A stretch of DNA of 64,000 nucleotides from Stagnimonas sp. (GCA_030696045.1 JAUYNO010000051.1:62001-126000), one strand, 5' to 3'. Counted from the stretch's first letter, positions 10,619-18,869 are shown. Notes: generated from the sequence alone by a model not told the origin. Numbers and translations: made by a program.

Positions 10619-11625
10619 GGACGACGCTCAAGCTCTTGCTGCTGCTACTGGCCGCGCCCCTGGCCCAGGCCGACTACCGCGACCACCCCAAGACCGCCGA
10701 GCTGCGCCGGCTGCTGGTCAGCGACTACCGCTTCAGCGCGGCCGAACTGGTCGGGGTCGATGCTGCCCTGGCGACGGCGCAGCAGGTGCCGCAGCTGATC
10801 CAGTCCGAGCGCCAGAACAAGGAAACGACGACCCCGCTGTGGGACGACTACCTGGCGCTGCACGTGTTTCCCCGCCAGATCGACGACGGCCTGAAACTGC
10901 TGCGCGACTACGCGATCTACTTCGAGCGCGCCGAAGCCGAGTACGGCGTGCCGCCGGTGGTGGTGGCGGCGATCATGGGGGTCGAAACCAAGTACGGCAG
11001 CTATACCGGCAAGCACCGGGTGCTCGATGCCCTGGTCACCCAGGGTTACGAGCATCCCAGCCGGCAGCGCTTCTTCTTCTCCGAACTCGCCGCCTACTTC
11101 GCCTTCTGCCGCGACTTCGGCTACGACCCGGTCGCGGTCAGGGGCTCCTATGCCGGAGCGGTGGGCTATGCCCAGTTCATGCCCAGCAACTACCTGCGGC
11201 TGGCGCGCGACTACGACGACAACGGGCGCGTCGATCTCTGGACCATGCCGGACGCCATCGGCTCCATCGCCCACTACTTCAGTGCCTACACGCCCGGCGA
11301 CCGACCGACGGCGCACTGGCGCCGCGGCGAGCCGCTGCTGGCGCCGGTCAGTTCGGTGCAGCTGGGGCAAGGCGCGCCCGAGCGCAACCCGCGTCGGCCC
11401 AATGCCACCATCGCGCAGTGGCAACAGCACGGTGTGATTTCCGCCGCCGAGCTGAGCGCCGACCTGCCGGCCGGCCTGATCGAGCTGCCGCGTCCGCAGG
11501 GGCCGGAATACTGGCTGGCGCTGCCCAATTTCTACTCGGTCATGTCGTACAACCCGCGCGTCTTCTACGCGATGGCAGTCACCGAACTGGCCGCCGGCTT
11601 GCAGCAGGCCCAGGCCCAGCAGTGA
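10615..11625 (+). CDS. mltB: Lytic murein transglycosylase B
   Basis: A 336-residue periplasmic enzyme that cleaves the MurNAc-GlcNAc bond to give 1,6-anhydro products. It starts at the GTG overlapping rodA and has a signal peptide (MRTTLKLLLLLLAAPLAQA). It lacks a lipobox cysteine, so it is probably soluble or released, unlike E. coli MltB. The catalytic acid is E124 in MGVETKYGSYTG, and the AVGYAQFMPSNY motif is typical of this SLT family. It overlaps rlpA by 4 bases (GTGA). Confidence 0.94.
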   Translation: MRTTLKLLLLLLAAPLAQADYRDHPKTAELRRLLVSDYRFSAAELVGVDAALATAQQVPQLIQSERQNKETTTPLWDDYLALHVFPRQIDDGLKLLRDYAIYFERAEAEYGVPPVVVAAIMGVETKYGSYTGKHRVLDALVTQGYEHPSRQRFFFSELAAYFAFCRDFGYDPVAVRGSYAGAVGYAQFMPSNYLRLARDYDDNGRVDLWTMPDAIGSIAHYFSAYTPGDRPTAHWRRGEPLLAPVSSVQLGQGAPERNPRRPNATIAQWQQHGVISAAELSADLPAGLIELPRPQGPEYWLALPNFYSVMSYNPRVFYAMAVTELAAGLQQAQAQQ

Positions 11626-12500
11626 GTCCGCGCCGTTTCTGGGCGGTCGCCGCCAGCCTGCTGCTGTGCGCCTGCGCCAGCCGCGCCCCGGTGGGCGATG
11701 GCCGGCCGGTGTCCAGCACGCGGATGTCGCCGGTGGCGTCGGAACCGGCCCGTCGCTGCGCCAATTGCCCGACACCCGATCCGGACTACGCCCCCACCGT
11801 CGACGAGGTTCCGGCCGACGTCGCCAGCACCCCGGACGCGGTGCCGCGCGAGGAGCCGCGCAGCAAGTACGGCAACCCGCCCAGCTACGAGGCGCTGGGC
11901 GAGCGCTACGAGGTGATGACCGAGGTGCCGCGCCTGTTCCGCGAGACCGGCAAGGCCTCCTGGTACGGCAAGAAGTTTCATGGCCGGCGCACCGCCAACG
12001 GCGAGAAGTACAACATGTTCGCGATGACCGCCGCCCACAAGACCCTGCCGCTGCCGACCTATGCCCGGGTCACCAACGTCGGCAATGGCCGCAGCGTGGT
12101 GGTGAAGATCAATGACCGCGGCCCCTTCCACCCCGGCCGCATCGTCGATCTTTCCTATGCGGCGGCGGCCAAGATCGACCTGCTGCATCACGGCTCCACC
12201 GACGTGGTGCTGGAGGTGCTCAGCCCGGATCAGGGCAGCGAGGCCATCGACTCCGCCAGGGAACGGCCGCGCTATCTCGAAGTCGGCCGCTTCGACGATC
12301 CCATCGAGGCCATCGCCCTGCAGGAGCGCCTGGCGAAGCTGGGCCTGGGCAAGGCCGAGCTCAAGCAGCGGCCGAATGCGGCCGGTGACGGCGACGAGCA
12401 GGTACTCCGGCTCGGTCCGTTCAAGGATTTCGCCCGCCTGGAGCAGGCGCGCGCGCGCTTGCAGACCCAGAAGATCATGGCCAATCCGGTGGCCGAATAG
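11622..12500 (+). CDS. rlpA: Septal ring lytic transglycosylase RlpA lipoprotein
   Basis: A 292-residue lipoprotein started at the GTG overlapping mltB. The signal peptide ends in the lipobox LLLCAC. A Pro/Glu-rich spacer is followed by the double-psi beta-barrel domain (about 108-200: GKASWYGKKFHGRRTANGE and VVKINDRGPFHPGRIVDLS), which includes the catalytic Glu and Asp positions of RlpA. A C-terminal SPOR domain (about 220-290: RYLEVGRFDDPIEAIALQER) binds denuded glycan. In Pseudomonas, RlpA cleaves peptide-free peptidoglycan strands; that activity here is by homology. Confidence 0.95.
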   Translation: MSPRRFWAVAASLLLCACASRAPVGDGRPVSSTRMSPVASEPARRCANCPTPDPDYAPTVDEVPADVASTPDAVPREEPRSKYGNPPSYEALGERYEVMTEVPRLFRETGKASWYGKKFHGRRTANGEKYNMFAMTAAHKTLPLPTYARVTNVGNGRSVVVKINDRGPFHPGRIVDLSYAAAAKIDLLHHGSTDVVLEVLSPDQGSEAIDSARERPRYLEVGRFDDPIEAIALQERLAKLGLGKAELKQRPNAAGDGDEQVLRLGPFKDFARLEQARARLQTQKIMANPVAE

Positions 12501-12570
12501 CCCCGCGATGATTGTTGCAGCGCAGTAAACTAGCGCCGGTTTTTCCTTCCTCCTCTCCAGTCGGCTCCCG

Positions 12571-13722
12571 ATGAACAGCATCTACCGTGGTTTCCTGTTG
12601 GCGCTCGCCTCCGTCTCCCTGCTCGCCAGCACGGCCCAGGCCTCGATTCCGGATGCCCCGGCCATCCGCGCCGCCAGCTGGGCCCTGCTGGACTTCCAGA
12701 CCGGTGAAGTGCTGGCGCAGAGCAATGCCGATGCCCGCGTCGAGCCGGCCTCGATCACCAAGGTGCTGACCACCTACATCGTCTTCGACGAGATCAAGAA
12801 AGGCCGGGTCAAGCTCGACGACATGGCCTTCATCAGCGAGAAGGCCTGGAAGCAGGGCATCGATTCCAGCGAGTCGCGGATGTTTCTCGACGTCGGTTCG
12901 CGGGTGAAGGTGGAAGACCTGCTGCACGGCGTCATCACCCAGTCCGGCAACGACGCCTCGGTGGCGCTGGCCGAGCATGTCGCCGGGGGCGAGGCCGCCT
13001 TCGCCGACCTGATGAACCAGTACGCCGCCAAGCTGGGCATGAAGCAGAGCCACTTCATGAACGCGCCCGGCATGCCCGACCCCGAGCACTACACCACCGC
13101 CCACGACGTGGCCCTGCTCGGCCATGCGCTGATCCGCGACTTTCCCGACTACTACAAGTGGTTCGCGCTGCCCGACTTCACCTACAACGGCATCAAGCAG
13201 GGCAACCGCAACATCATGCTGACCATGGACCGCAGCGTCGATGGCATCAAGACCGGTCACACCGCCGCCGCCGGCTACTGCCTGCTGTCCTCGGCCCAAC
13301 GCGACGGTCGCCGGCTGGTCGCCGCCGTGATGGGCACCGAGAGCCAGAAGTACCGTGCCGAGGCCAGTCTGGAGCTGCTCAACTGGGGCTTCCGTTTTTA
13401 CGAAAGCGTCAAGCTGCTGGGCGCCGATCAGCCCTCCGGCACGGTGCGGGTCTGGAAGGGTCTGGTCGACGAGGTTTCGGTCGGCACCCTGGCGCCGGTC
13501 TGGCTGTCGCTGCCGCGTGGCAGCGCCGAGAAGGTCGAGGCCAAGCCGCAGATCGACGGCACCCTGATCGCGCCGCTGAGCCAGGGCCAGCAGGTCGGCA
13601 CAATCAGCATCCTGGTCGACGGCAAGCCGGTGAAAAGTGAACCGCTGGTGGTCCTGAAGGCGGTCGAGTCGGGTAGCTGGTGGAAGCGCCTGATTGACAC
13701 CATCCGCCTCTGGTTCGCCTGA
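12571..13722 (+). CDS. dacA: D-alanyl-D-alanine carboxypeptidase (PBP5/6 family)
   Basis: A 383-residue class C penicillin-binding protein that trims the terminal D-Ala of pentapeptide stems. It has a signal peptide ending near AQA (about 24). The SxxK motif is S61-I-T-K64, the SxN motif is S125-G-N127, and KTG is at 227-229. A beta-rich PBP5_C domain follows, then an amphipathic C-terminal helix (WWKRLIDTIRLWF) that anchors the enzyme to the membrane. It could equally be called dacC. The stop codon is the first edge of the second palindromic element. Confidence 0.96.
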   Translation: MNSIYRGFLLALASVSLLASTAQASIPDAPAIRAASWALLDFQTGEVLAQSNADARVEPASITKVLTTYIVFDEIKKGRVKLDDMAFISEKAWKQGIDSSESRMFLDVGSRVKVEDLLHGVITQSGNDASVALAEHVAGGEAAFADLMNQYAAKLGMKQSHFMNAPGMPDPEHYTTAHDVALLGHALIRDFPDYYKWFALPDFTYNGIKQGNRNIMLTMDRSVDGIKTGHTAAAGYCLLSSAQRDGRRLVAAVMGTESQKYRAEASLELLNWGFRFYESVKLLGADQPSGTVRVWKGLVDEVSVGTLAPVWLSLPRGSAEKVEAKPQIDGTLIAPLSQGQQVGTISILVDGKPVKSEPLVVLKAVESGSWWKRLIDTIRLWFA

Positions 13723-13861
13723 GCTTGTGAATAATCCTACTGCGCTGGACTGCTGCGGCGTCATGCGCTGCTCGCAATCCTCACGCACAGTAGTGCGCTG
13801 CGGTTGCTGCGCTGCTATTCCTTGCATCAGCCCATGCTCGCTACGGTTTCTTCACAAGCTC
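13721..13861. mobile_element. MITE-like palindromic element, copy 2
   Basis: A 141 bp element with perfect 11-base terminal inverted repeats, gagcttgtgaa (13721-13731) and ttcacaagctc (13851-13861). The central hairpin is cgcac-agta-gtgcg; its loop differs from copy 1 while the stem is kept. It begins within the dacA stop codon and ends 17 bases before the lipB start, so it supplies the whole dacA-lipB spacer. Confidence 0.88.
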
Positions 13862-13878
13862 TAGGTGGCAACGTCGGT

Positions 13879-14511
13879 GTGAACGACATCCTGGTTCGCC
13901 GGCTGGGCCGTGTTGCCTACCAGGACAGCTTCGAGGCGATGCGTGACTTCAGTCGCGCCCGCACCGAGGAAACGCCCGACGAGCTCTGGCTGCTGGAGCA
14001 TCCGCCGGTCTACACCCAGGGGCAGGCCGGCAAGCCCGAGCATCTACTGATGCCCGGCGATATCCCGGTGGTGCAGAGCGACCGTGGCGGTCAGGTCACC
14101 TACCACGGGCCCGGTCAGCTGATTGCCTACCCGCTGATCGACATCGTCCGCCGGGGTTACGGCGTACGCAGCCTGGTCAGCCGCATCGAACAGGCGATGG
14201 TCGACACCCTGGCCGGCTACGACATCCGCGCCTACGCGGATCGCGCGGCCCCCGGGGTCTACGTTGACCTCGGCGGGCAGCGCCACAAGATCGGCTCGCT
14301 GGGCCTGCGGGTGCGTCAGGGCCGCAGCATCCACGGCCTGTCGCTGAACGTGGCGATGGACCTGGAACCGTTTTCCCGCATCAATCCCTGCGGCTACAGC
14401 GGCCTGGCGATGACCCAGGTTTCCGCGCTCGGCGGTCCGTCCGACCCCGGACGGGTGGCGGACGACATCGCCACCCAGCTACTGCGGCAGTTGCAGGCTC
14501 CGCCGGCCTGA
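13879..14511 (+). CDS. lipB: Lipoyl(octanoyl) transferase
   Basis: Moves the octanoyl group from acyl carrier protein to the lipoyl domains of 2-oxoacid dehydrogenases and GcvH. The 210-residue protein starts at GTG 13879 ([10 protein letters not shown]). This start is preferred because the upstream extension lies inside the palindromic element. The motif [17 protein letters not shown] and the catalytic pair K137 ([10 protein letters not shown]) and C171 (INPCGYSGL) are present. lipA, often downstream, is not next to it; the next gene is on the other strand. Confidence 0.95.
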   Translation: MNDILVRRLGRVAYQDSFEAMRDFSRARTEETPDELWLLEHPPVYTQGQAGKPEHLLMPGDIPVVQSDRGGQVTYHGPGQLIAYPLIDIVRRGYGVRSLVSRIEQAMVDTLAGYDIRAYADRAAPGVYVDLGGQRHKIGSLGLRVRQGRSIHGLSLNVAMDLEPFSRINPCGYSGLAMTQVSALGGPSDPGRVADDIATQLLRQLQAPPA

Positions 14512-14525
14512 AGCGCCGGCCGCGC

Positions 14526-14819
14526 TCAGCGCCGCAAGCCGCCGGGCAGGGTCGGCAGGGTCGGGAACGGACTGGCCAGCGGCCCCAGGGTCGGTTGTGA
14601 CAGGCTGGACTCGCGCTCCGTGGTCGGACAATCCGCCGGGCGCGGCTGGTTCAGCTGCTCGCGGCGCTGGCACTCGATCAGGAACTCGCTGCGTTGGTCA
14701 GCCAGGGACTTGCTGCCAGCCTGGCTGTCGCCGGGCCGGCGGGGGCCATTGCCGGCGCAGGCGGACAGTGCCAGGACGGCAAGCAGCGGAAGCAGGAGCG
14801 AACGGAACTGTGGGCGCAT
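14526..14819 (-). CDS. Small putative lipoprotein, unknown function
   Basis: A 97-residue protein started at the ATG at 14819 (MRPQFRSLLLPLLAVL). The signal peptide ends in a lipobox ALSAC, so Cys after about residue 20 would be lipidated. The rest is hydrophilic, with two further cysteines (IECQRR and ADCPTTE) and a Pro/Leu-rich C-terminus, and looks largely disordered. I do not recognise a family. It is convergent with lipB (14 bases apart) and divergent from mlaF, so its promoter must lie in 14820-14974. Confidence 0.65.
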   Translation of the reverse strand: MRPQFRSLLLPLLAVLALSACAGNGPRRPGDSQAGSKSLADQRSEFLIECQRREQLNQPRPADCPTTERESSLSQPTLGPLASPFPTLPTLPGGLRR

Positions 14820-14900
14820 GGGCACATCCAAGAACGGGGCCGGGGCGTAGAGCACAAGCCGTTACAAATTGATGAAGTCCGTCGATCGGCTTGGCTTACA

Positions 14901-14914
14901 ATACCGATCGGTAT
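14901..14914. promoter_or_regulatory. Perfect palindrome upstream of mlaF
   Basis: The 14-base perfect palindrome ataccgatcggtat lies 60 bases before the mlaF start, in the divergent intergenic region shared with the small lipoprotein gene. Its size and symmetry fit a dimeric-regulator operator (for example TetR-type), but no cognate regulator is in the window. Confidence 0.4.
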
Positions 14915-14974
14915 CGCCACACCCTTCGACACAGTCCATAACGCTCACCAGGCTGAAAAGTTGACGCCACACGC

Positions 14975-15790
14975 ATGAGCAATGACGCCACCACCGCCCT
15001 GGTGCGAGTGCGGGGCCTGAGGTTTTCCCACGGCCCCAAGCTGATCTACGACGGGGTCGACCTCGACATCCCCCGCGGCAAAGTCACCGCCATCATGGGG
15101 CCCTCGGGCACCGGCAAGACCACCCTGCTGCGCCTGATCGGCGGCCAGTGGCGGCCGGGTGCGGGCCGCATCGAGTTCGACGGCAACGACGTGCACGCCG
15201 CCTCGCGCAAGCAGCTGTTCGAGCTGCGCAAGCGCATGGGCATGCTGTTCCAGAATGGTGCCCTGCTGACCGACCTGACGGTGTTCGACAACGTCGCCTT
15301 CCCGCTACGCGAGCACAGCGCGCTGCCGGAAGCCCTGATCCGCGATCTGGTGCTGCTCAAGCTCAACGCAGTGGGCCTGCGCGGGGCCCGCGATCTCTAT
15401 CCCGAGCAACTGTCCGGCGGCATGGCGCGCCGGGTCGCCCTGGCCCGCGCGATCTCGCTCGACCCGCAGCTGGTGATGTACGACGAACCCTTCACCGGCC
15501 AGGACCCGATCAGCATGGGCGTGCTGATGCGCCTGATCCGCTCGCTCAACGACGCCCTGGGGCTGACCAGCATCGTGGTCAGTCATGATGTCCAGGAGGT
15601 GCTGTCGATTGCCGATCAGGTCTACGTGATCTCCGGTGGCAAGGTGCTCGGCGCCGGCTGCCCGGACGAGGTGCGGCAGGCCGAATCGCCGCGCGTGCAG
15701 CAGTTCCTGCGCGGCGAGCCGGACGGCCCGGTGGCCTTCCACTATCCGGCGCCGCCCTATGCCGAGGATCTGCTAGGGGTGGCGGCATGA
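14975..15790 (+). CDS. mlaF: Phospholipid transport ATP-binding protein MlaF
   Basis: The 271-residue ABC ATPase of the MlaFEDB inner-membrane complex, which moves phospholipids between the inner membrane and MlaC and maintains outer-membrane asymmetry. Walker A is GPSGTGKTT (about residues 45-53), the signature is LSGGMARRVALARAI and Walker B is LVMYDEPFTG. The H-loop is VVSHDVQEV. The protein ends in GVAA followed by TGA, and this end is repeated 101 bases further on at the mlaE start. Confidence 0.96.
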   Translation: MSNDATTALVRVRGLRFSHGPKLIYDGVDLDIPRGKVTAIMGPSGTGKTTLLRLIGGQWRPGAGRIEFDGNDVHAASRKQLFELRKRMGMLFQNGALLTDLTVFDNVAFPLREHSALPEALIRDLVLLKLNAVGLRGARDLYPEQLSGGMARRVALARAISLDPQLVMYDEPFTGQDPISMGVLMRLIRSLNDALGLTSIVVSHDVQEVLSIADQVYVISGGKVLGAGCPDEVRQAESPRVQQFLRGEPDGPVAFHYPAPPYAEDLLGVAA

Positions 15791-15891
15791 GCAGACCCGC
15801 CGCGACAGCAGCGGCTGGGAATGCCGCCCAGCCACCCCTCCCGCACCCCTTTGCGCTTCGCGCAAAACACCGTGTCGGGGTGGCGGCATGA
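15776..15891. repeat. 15-bp direct repeats flanking an 86-bp insert at the mlaF/mlaE junction
   Basis: The sequence ggggtggcggcatga occurs at 15776-15790 (mlaF end) and again at 15877-15891 (mlaE start), a period of 101 bp. The 86 bp between them holds three small stem-loops: gctggg...cccagc (about 15814-15832), tttgcgc-ttc-gcgcaaa (about 15850-15866), and the arms gccacccc / ggggtggc. The layout fits an insertion with target duplication or a tandem duplication that captured extra sequence. Confidence 0.85.
15787..15891 (+). CDS. 34-codon mini-ORF created by the insert, coupling mlaF to mlaE
   Basis: The ATG at 15787 overlaps the mlaF stop (ATGA). The frame stays open for 34 codons (MSRPAATAAAGNAAQPPLPH..., ending RVGVAA) to a TGA at 15889-15891, which overlaps the mlaE ATG in another ATGA. 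The peptide is probably not functional in itself. Translating it would pass ribosomes from mlaF to mlaE, replacing the direct overlap that probably existed before the insertion. The ORF is read directly; its translation is inference. Confidence 0.45.
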   Translation: MSRPAATAAAGNAAQPPLPHPFALRAKHRVGVAA

Positions 15892-16640
15892 ACCCCATCG
15901 GCAACTTCCTGCAGGGTCTGGGCCGGGCCCAGTTCTTCCTGTTCAGCCTGCTGCTCGCTATCCCCGGCGTGCTGGCGCGGCCGCGGCTGCTGGCGCAGCA
16001 GCTCTACTCGGTGGGCGTGCTGTCGCTGGTGATCATCGTGCTCTCCGGCAGCTTCGTCGGCATGGTGCTGGCGCTGCAGTTCTACCGCACCCTGCAGATC
16101 TTCGGCGCCAGTGAATCGTTGGGGGTGGCGGTGGCGCTCGCGGTGGTGCGCGAATTCGGCCCGGTGGTCACGGCCCTGCTGTTCGCCGGCCGCGCCGGCT
16201 CGGCGCTGGCGGCGGAGATCGGCCTGATGAAGGCCACCGACCAGCTCTCCGGCATGGAGATGATGGCGGTCGACCCGATGCAGCGGGTGGTGGCGCCGCG
16301 CTTCCTCGCCGGCCTGATCTCGATGCCGCTGCTGAGCTTCATCTTCACCATGATGGCCATCGGCGTCGCCGGCGGCCACGCCATCGGCGTCTCCCTGCTG
16401 GGGGTCGATGCCGGCAGCTACTGGGCCGGAATCCGCGAGGTGCTGCACGGTGACGACATCCGCGACGCCCTCATCAAGTCCCTGGTGTTCGGGGCGGCCT
16501 GCTCCTGGATCGCCGTCTATCAGGGCTACCATGCCGCGCCGACCTCGGCCGGCGTCGCCCGTGCCACCACCAACACGGTGGTGATCTCCTCCCTGGCCGT
16601 GCTGGCGCTGGACTTTGTGCTCACCGCACTGATGTTCTAG
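15888..16640 (+). CDS. mlaE: Phospholipid transport permease MlaE
   Basis: A 250-residue polytopic permease of the Mla ABC system with about five to six hydrophobic segments. Family features are VREFGPVVTALLFAGRAGSALAAEIG, the MKATDQLSGMEMMAVDPMQR coupling-helix region that contacts MlaF, and the terminal ARATTNTVVISS segment. The length is normal. The start at 15888 is preferred because MNPIGNFLQGLGR matches the family N-terminus and overlaps the preceding mini-ORF stop. Confidence 0.96.
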   Translation: MNPIGNFLQGLGRAQFFLFSLLLAIPGVLARPRLLAQQLYSVGVLSLVIIVLSGSFVGMVLALQFYRTLQIFGASESLGVAVALAVVREFGPVVTALLFAGRAGSALAAEIGLMKATDQLSGMEMMAVDPMQRVVAPRFLAGLISMPLLSFIFTMMAIGVAGGHAIGVSLLGVDAGSYWAGIREVLHGDDIRDALIKSLVFGAACSWIAVYQGYHAAPTSAGVARATTNTVVISSLAVLALDFVLTALMF

Positions 16641-16691
16641 ACCATCCGACCATTCAATCGCTATTCAGACTCACCCCACAGGATCATCGTC

Positions 16692-17228
16692 ATGCAATCC
16701 CGCGCCCTGGAAATTCTTGTCGGCTTCTTCGTCTGCCTGGGCGTCGCCGCCGTGCTGGTGCTGACCCTGCGCGTCGCCAGCCTGAAGGACGTCGGCGGCC
16801 CCGAAGGCAGCTACCCCGTCACCGCGCGGTTCGAGAACATCGGCAAGCTGTCGACCGGCAATGCGGTGAAGATCGCCGGCGTCACCATCGGCCGGGTCAG
16901 CGCCATCGCCGTCGATCCGACCAGCTTCGAGGCGGTGGTGACCCTGGAAATCAGCAAGGCCCACGCCAATATCCCGAAGGACAGCGGCGCCAAGATTCTC
17001 ACCGCCGGCCTGCTCGGCGAGCAGTACATCGGCCTCGACCCGGGCGGCGACGAGAATTCCTTGGGCAAGGGCGACGAGATCAAACTGACCCAATCCGCCC
17101 TGGTGCTGGAAAACCTGGTCGGCCAGCTGGTGGCCTCCATGGCCGAAAAGAAGGAAGACAGCAAACTCGCCGACGCGCTCGGCAAGCTCGCGGACGCGGT
17201 CGCGCCCGCCGCGTCGAAAAAGCCTTAA
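16692..17228 (+). CDS. mlaD: Phospholipid transport substrate-binding protein MlaD
   Basis: A 178-residue protein with one N-terminal membrane helix (about 7-28) and a periplasmic MCE domain (about 38-118; VTARFENIGKLSTGNAVKIAG, then AKILTAGLLGEQYIGLDPGG). Homologues form a hexameric ring with a central lipid channel on top of MlaE. The hydrophobic pore stretch (ALVLENLVGQLVASM) and a charged Ala-rich tail follow. It lies 51 bases after mlaE, with its own spacer. Confidence 0.95.
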   Translation: MQSRALEILVGFFVCLGVAAVLVLTLRVASLKDVGGPEGSYPVTARFENIGKLSTGNAVKIAGVTIGRVSAIAVDPTSFEAVVTLEISKAHANIPKDSGAKILTAGLLGEQYIGLDPGGDENSLGKGDEIKLTQSALVLENLVGQLVASMAEKKEDSKLADALGKLADAVAPAASKKP

Positions 17229-17238
17229 AGGAGCCCCC

Positions 17239-17862
17239 ATGAAAACCATCCTGTTGCCCCTGCTGCTGATCCTCGGCTTCGGCACCGCCCAGGCAGCGCC
17301 ACAGCCACCCGACGTGGCGGTGAAGGAAACCACCGAGAAGATGCGCGAGCTGATTCGCCAGAATCACGCTGCCTACGTCGCCGACAAGAGCAAGTTCTAC
17401 GTCACCGTCGACGAGGTGCTGACACCGCGCTTCGACGTCCGCTACATCGCTCAGCTGGTACTGGCGAAGAGCTGGCGCACCGCCAATGAAGCGCAGCGCA
17501 CCCGCTTCGCCAACGCCTTCAAGAACTCGCTGATCCGCACCTACGCCGACGCCCTGCTCGACAACTACGACTCGGTGGAAGCCCAATTCCAGCCGCTACG
17601 CCTGGCGGCCGATGCCAACGACGCCACCGTGCGCGCCAAGCTGCTGCGCAAGACCGCGCCGCCGCTGGGCATTTCCTTCGCGATGCGCACCGACAACAGC
17701 GGCGAGTGGAAGATCTACGACGTCATCATCTCCGACGTCTCGCTGATCTCCAGCTTCCGCGGCGCGTTCACGGCGGAGATCAAGAAGACCAGCCTTGACG
17801 GCCTGATCCAGCGCATCGAGCAGGGCGGCGAGTTCCTCAAGCAAGCCGCGCCCGGAGCCTGA
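17239..17862 (+). CDS. mlaC: Periplasmic phospholipid-binding protein MlaC
   Basis: A 207-residue periplasmic shuttle that carries phospholipid between MlaA at the outer membrane and MlaD. A signal peptide (MKTILLPLLLILGFGTAQA) is present. The mature part has the family pattern RFDVRYIAQLVLAKSWRTA and the C-terminal DVSLISSFRGAFTAEI segment. It has a good ribosome site (aaaggag) and lies 10 bases after mlaD. Confidence 0.95.
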   Translation: MKTILLPLLLILGFGTAQAAPQPPDVAVKETTEKMRELIRQNHAAYVADKSKFYVTVDEVLTPRFDVRYIAQLVLAKSWRTANEAQRTRFANAFKNSLIRTYADALLDNYDSVEAQFQPLRLAADANDATVRAKLLRKTAPPLGISFAMRTDNSGEWKIYDVIISDVSLISSFRGAFTAEIKKTSLDGLIQRIEQGGEFLKQAAPGA

Positions 17863-17864
17863 GC

Positions 17865-18125
17865 ATGCGCTTGGAAGGGGAGCTCAGCCTGAAAACCGTG
17901 CCGCTGCGCCTGGCCGAGGCCGATGCCATCGTGGCCGCCGGCCAGCTGGACCTGTCCGGTATCAGCCAGGCCGACAGTGCCGGGCTGGCCTTCCTGCTGG
18001 AGCTCACCCGTCGCGCCCGCGCCGCCGGCACGCCCTTGCGCCTGCTCAATCCGCCGCCGCAGCTGGCCTCGCTGGTACATTTTTTTGACCTGGACACCAT
18101 GCTGTCGCTGCCGGGGACCCCATGA
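17865..18125 (+). CDS. mlaB: STAS-domain protein MlaB
   Basis: An 86-residue cytoplasmic STAS protein that binds MlaF and is needed for its ATPase activity. The core motif LSGISQADSAGLAFLLEL carries the Asp-Ser-Ala-Gly loop of the family. It starts 2 bases after mlaC and overlaps mlaA by 4 bases (ATGA). Confidence 0.9.
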   Translation: MRLEGELSLKTVPLRLAEADAIVAAGQLDLSGISQADSAGLAFLLELTRRARAAGTPLRLLNPPPQLASLVHFFDLDTMLSLPGTP

Positions 18126-18826
18126 CCATCCGCTACACCCTGCTGGCCGCCACGCTGGCGCTCAGCGCCTGCGCGCACACACCGCCCGACGATCCCTCCG
18201 ACCCGCTGGAGCCAGTCAACCGCGCGGTGTTCAGCTTCAACCGCAGCGCGGATCGCTATGTGCTGAAGCCAGTCGCCAAGGGCTATGACAAGGCGATGCC
18301 GGACCTCGCCAAGCGCGGCGTCAGCAATTTCTTCAACAACATCCGCGAGCCGCGCACCATCCTCAACGACCTGCTGCAGCTCAAGCTCAAGCGCGCCGCC
18401 AATGACACCGGCCGCTTTCTGCTCAACAGCACCGCCGGTTTCGCCGGCTTGATGGATGTTGCCAGCGACGCCGGCCTGAAACGCCACGACGAGGATTTCG
18501 GCCAGACCCTGGGCCGCTACGGCGTCGGCCCCGGCTGGTACCTGATGCTGCCCCTGCTCGGCCCCAAGACCAACCGCGACCTGATCGGCTACGGCGGCGA
18601 CTACTACACCGGCCCCGGGCCCTATGTGGAAACCGAGGTCTCGCTCTCGCTCACCGCCACCGACCTGGTCGACACCCGTGCCCGCCTGCTCAGCGCCGAT
18701 CCCCTGCTCGACAGCGCCATCGACCCCTATGTGTTCGTGCGCACTGCCTACCTGCAGCAGCGGCTGACCAAGGTCTACGATGGCAACCCGCCACGGGAAT
18801 TGCTCTACGGCGTCGACGAGGAGTAG
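18122..18826 (+). CDS. mlaA: Outer-membrane lipoprotein MlaA (VacJ)
   Basis: A 234-residue lipoprotein that removes mislocalised phospholipids from the outer leaflet and hands them to MlaC. The signal peptide ends in the lipobox ALSAC. Diagnostic stretches are DPLEPVNRAVFSFNRS, the NFFNNIREPRTILNDLLQ region and the channel loop RYGVGPGWYLMLPLLGP. Having mlaA at the end of the mla operon is common outside the enterics. A strong terminator follows. Confidence 0.96.
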   Translation: MTIRYTLLAATLALSACAHTPPDDPSDPLEPVNRAVFSFNRSADRYVLKPVAKGYDKAMPDLAKRGVSNFFNNIREPRTILNDLLQLKLKRAANDTGRFLLNSTAGFAGLMDVASDAGLKRHDEDFGQTLGRYGVGPGWYLMLPLLGPKTNRDLIGYGGDYYTGPGPYVETEVSLSLTATDLVDTRARLLSADPLLDSAIDPYVFVRTAYLQQRLTKVYDGNPPRELLYGVDEE

Positions 18827-18837
18827 TCCTCAGCGCA

Positions 18838-18869
18838 ACAAAAAGGCCACCGCGAGGTGGCCTTTTTGT
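18838..18869. terminator. Bidirectional rho-independent terminator after mlaA
   Basis: A-rich tract, perfect stem ggccacc-gcga-ggtggcc, then ctttttgtt. The stem extends through the flanking A and T runs, so it can act on both strands: after mlaA on the plus strand and after purL on the minus strand. Confidence 0.92.
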
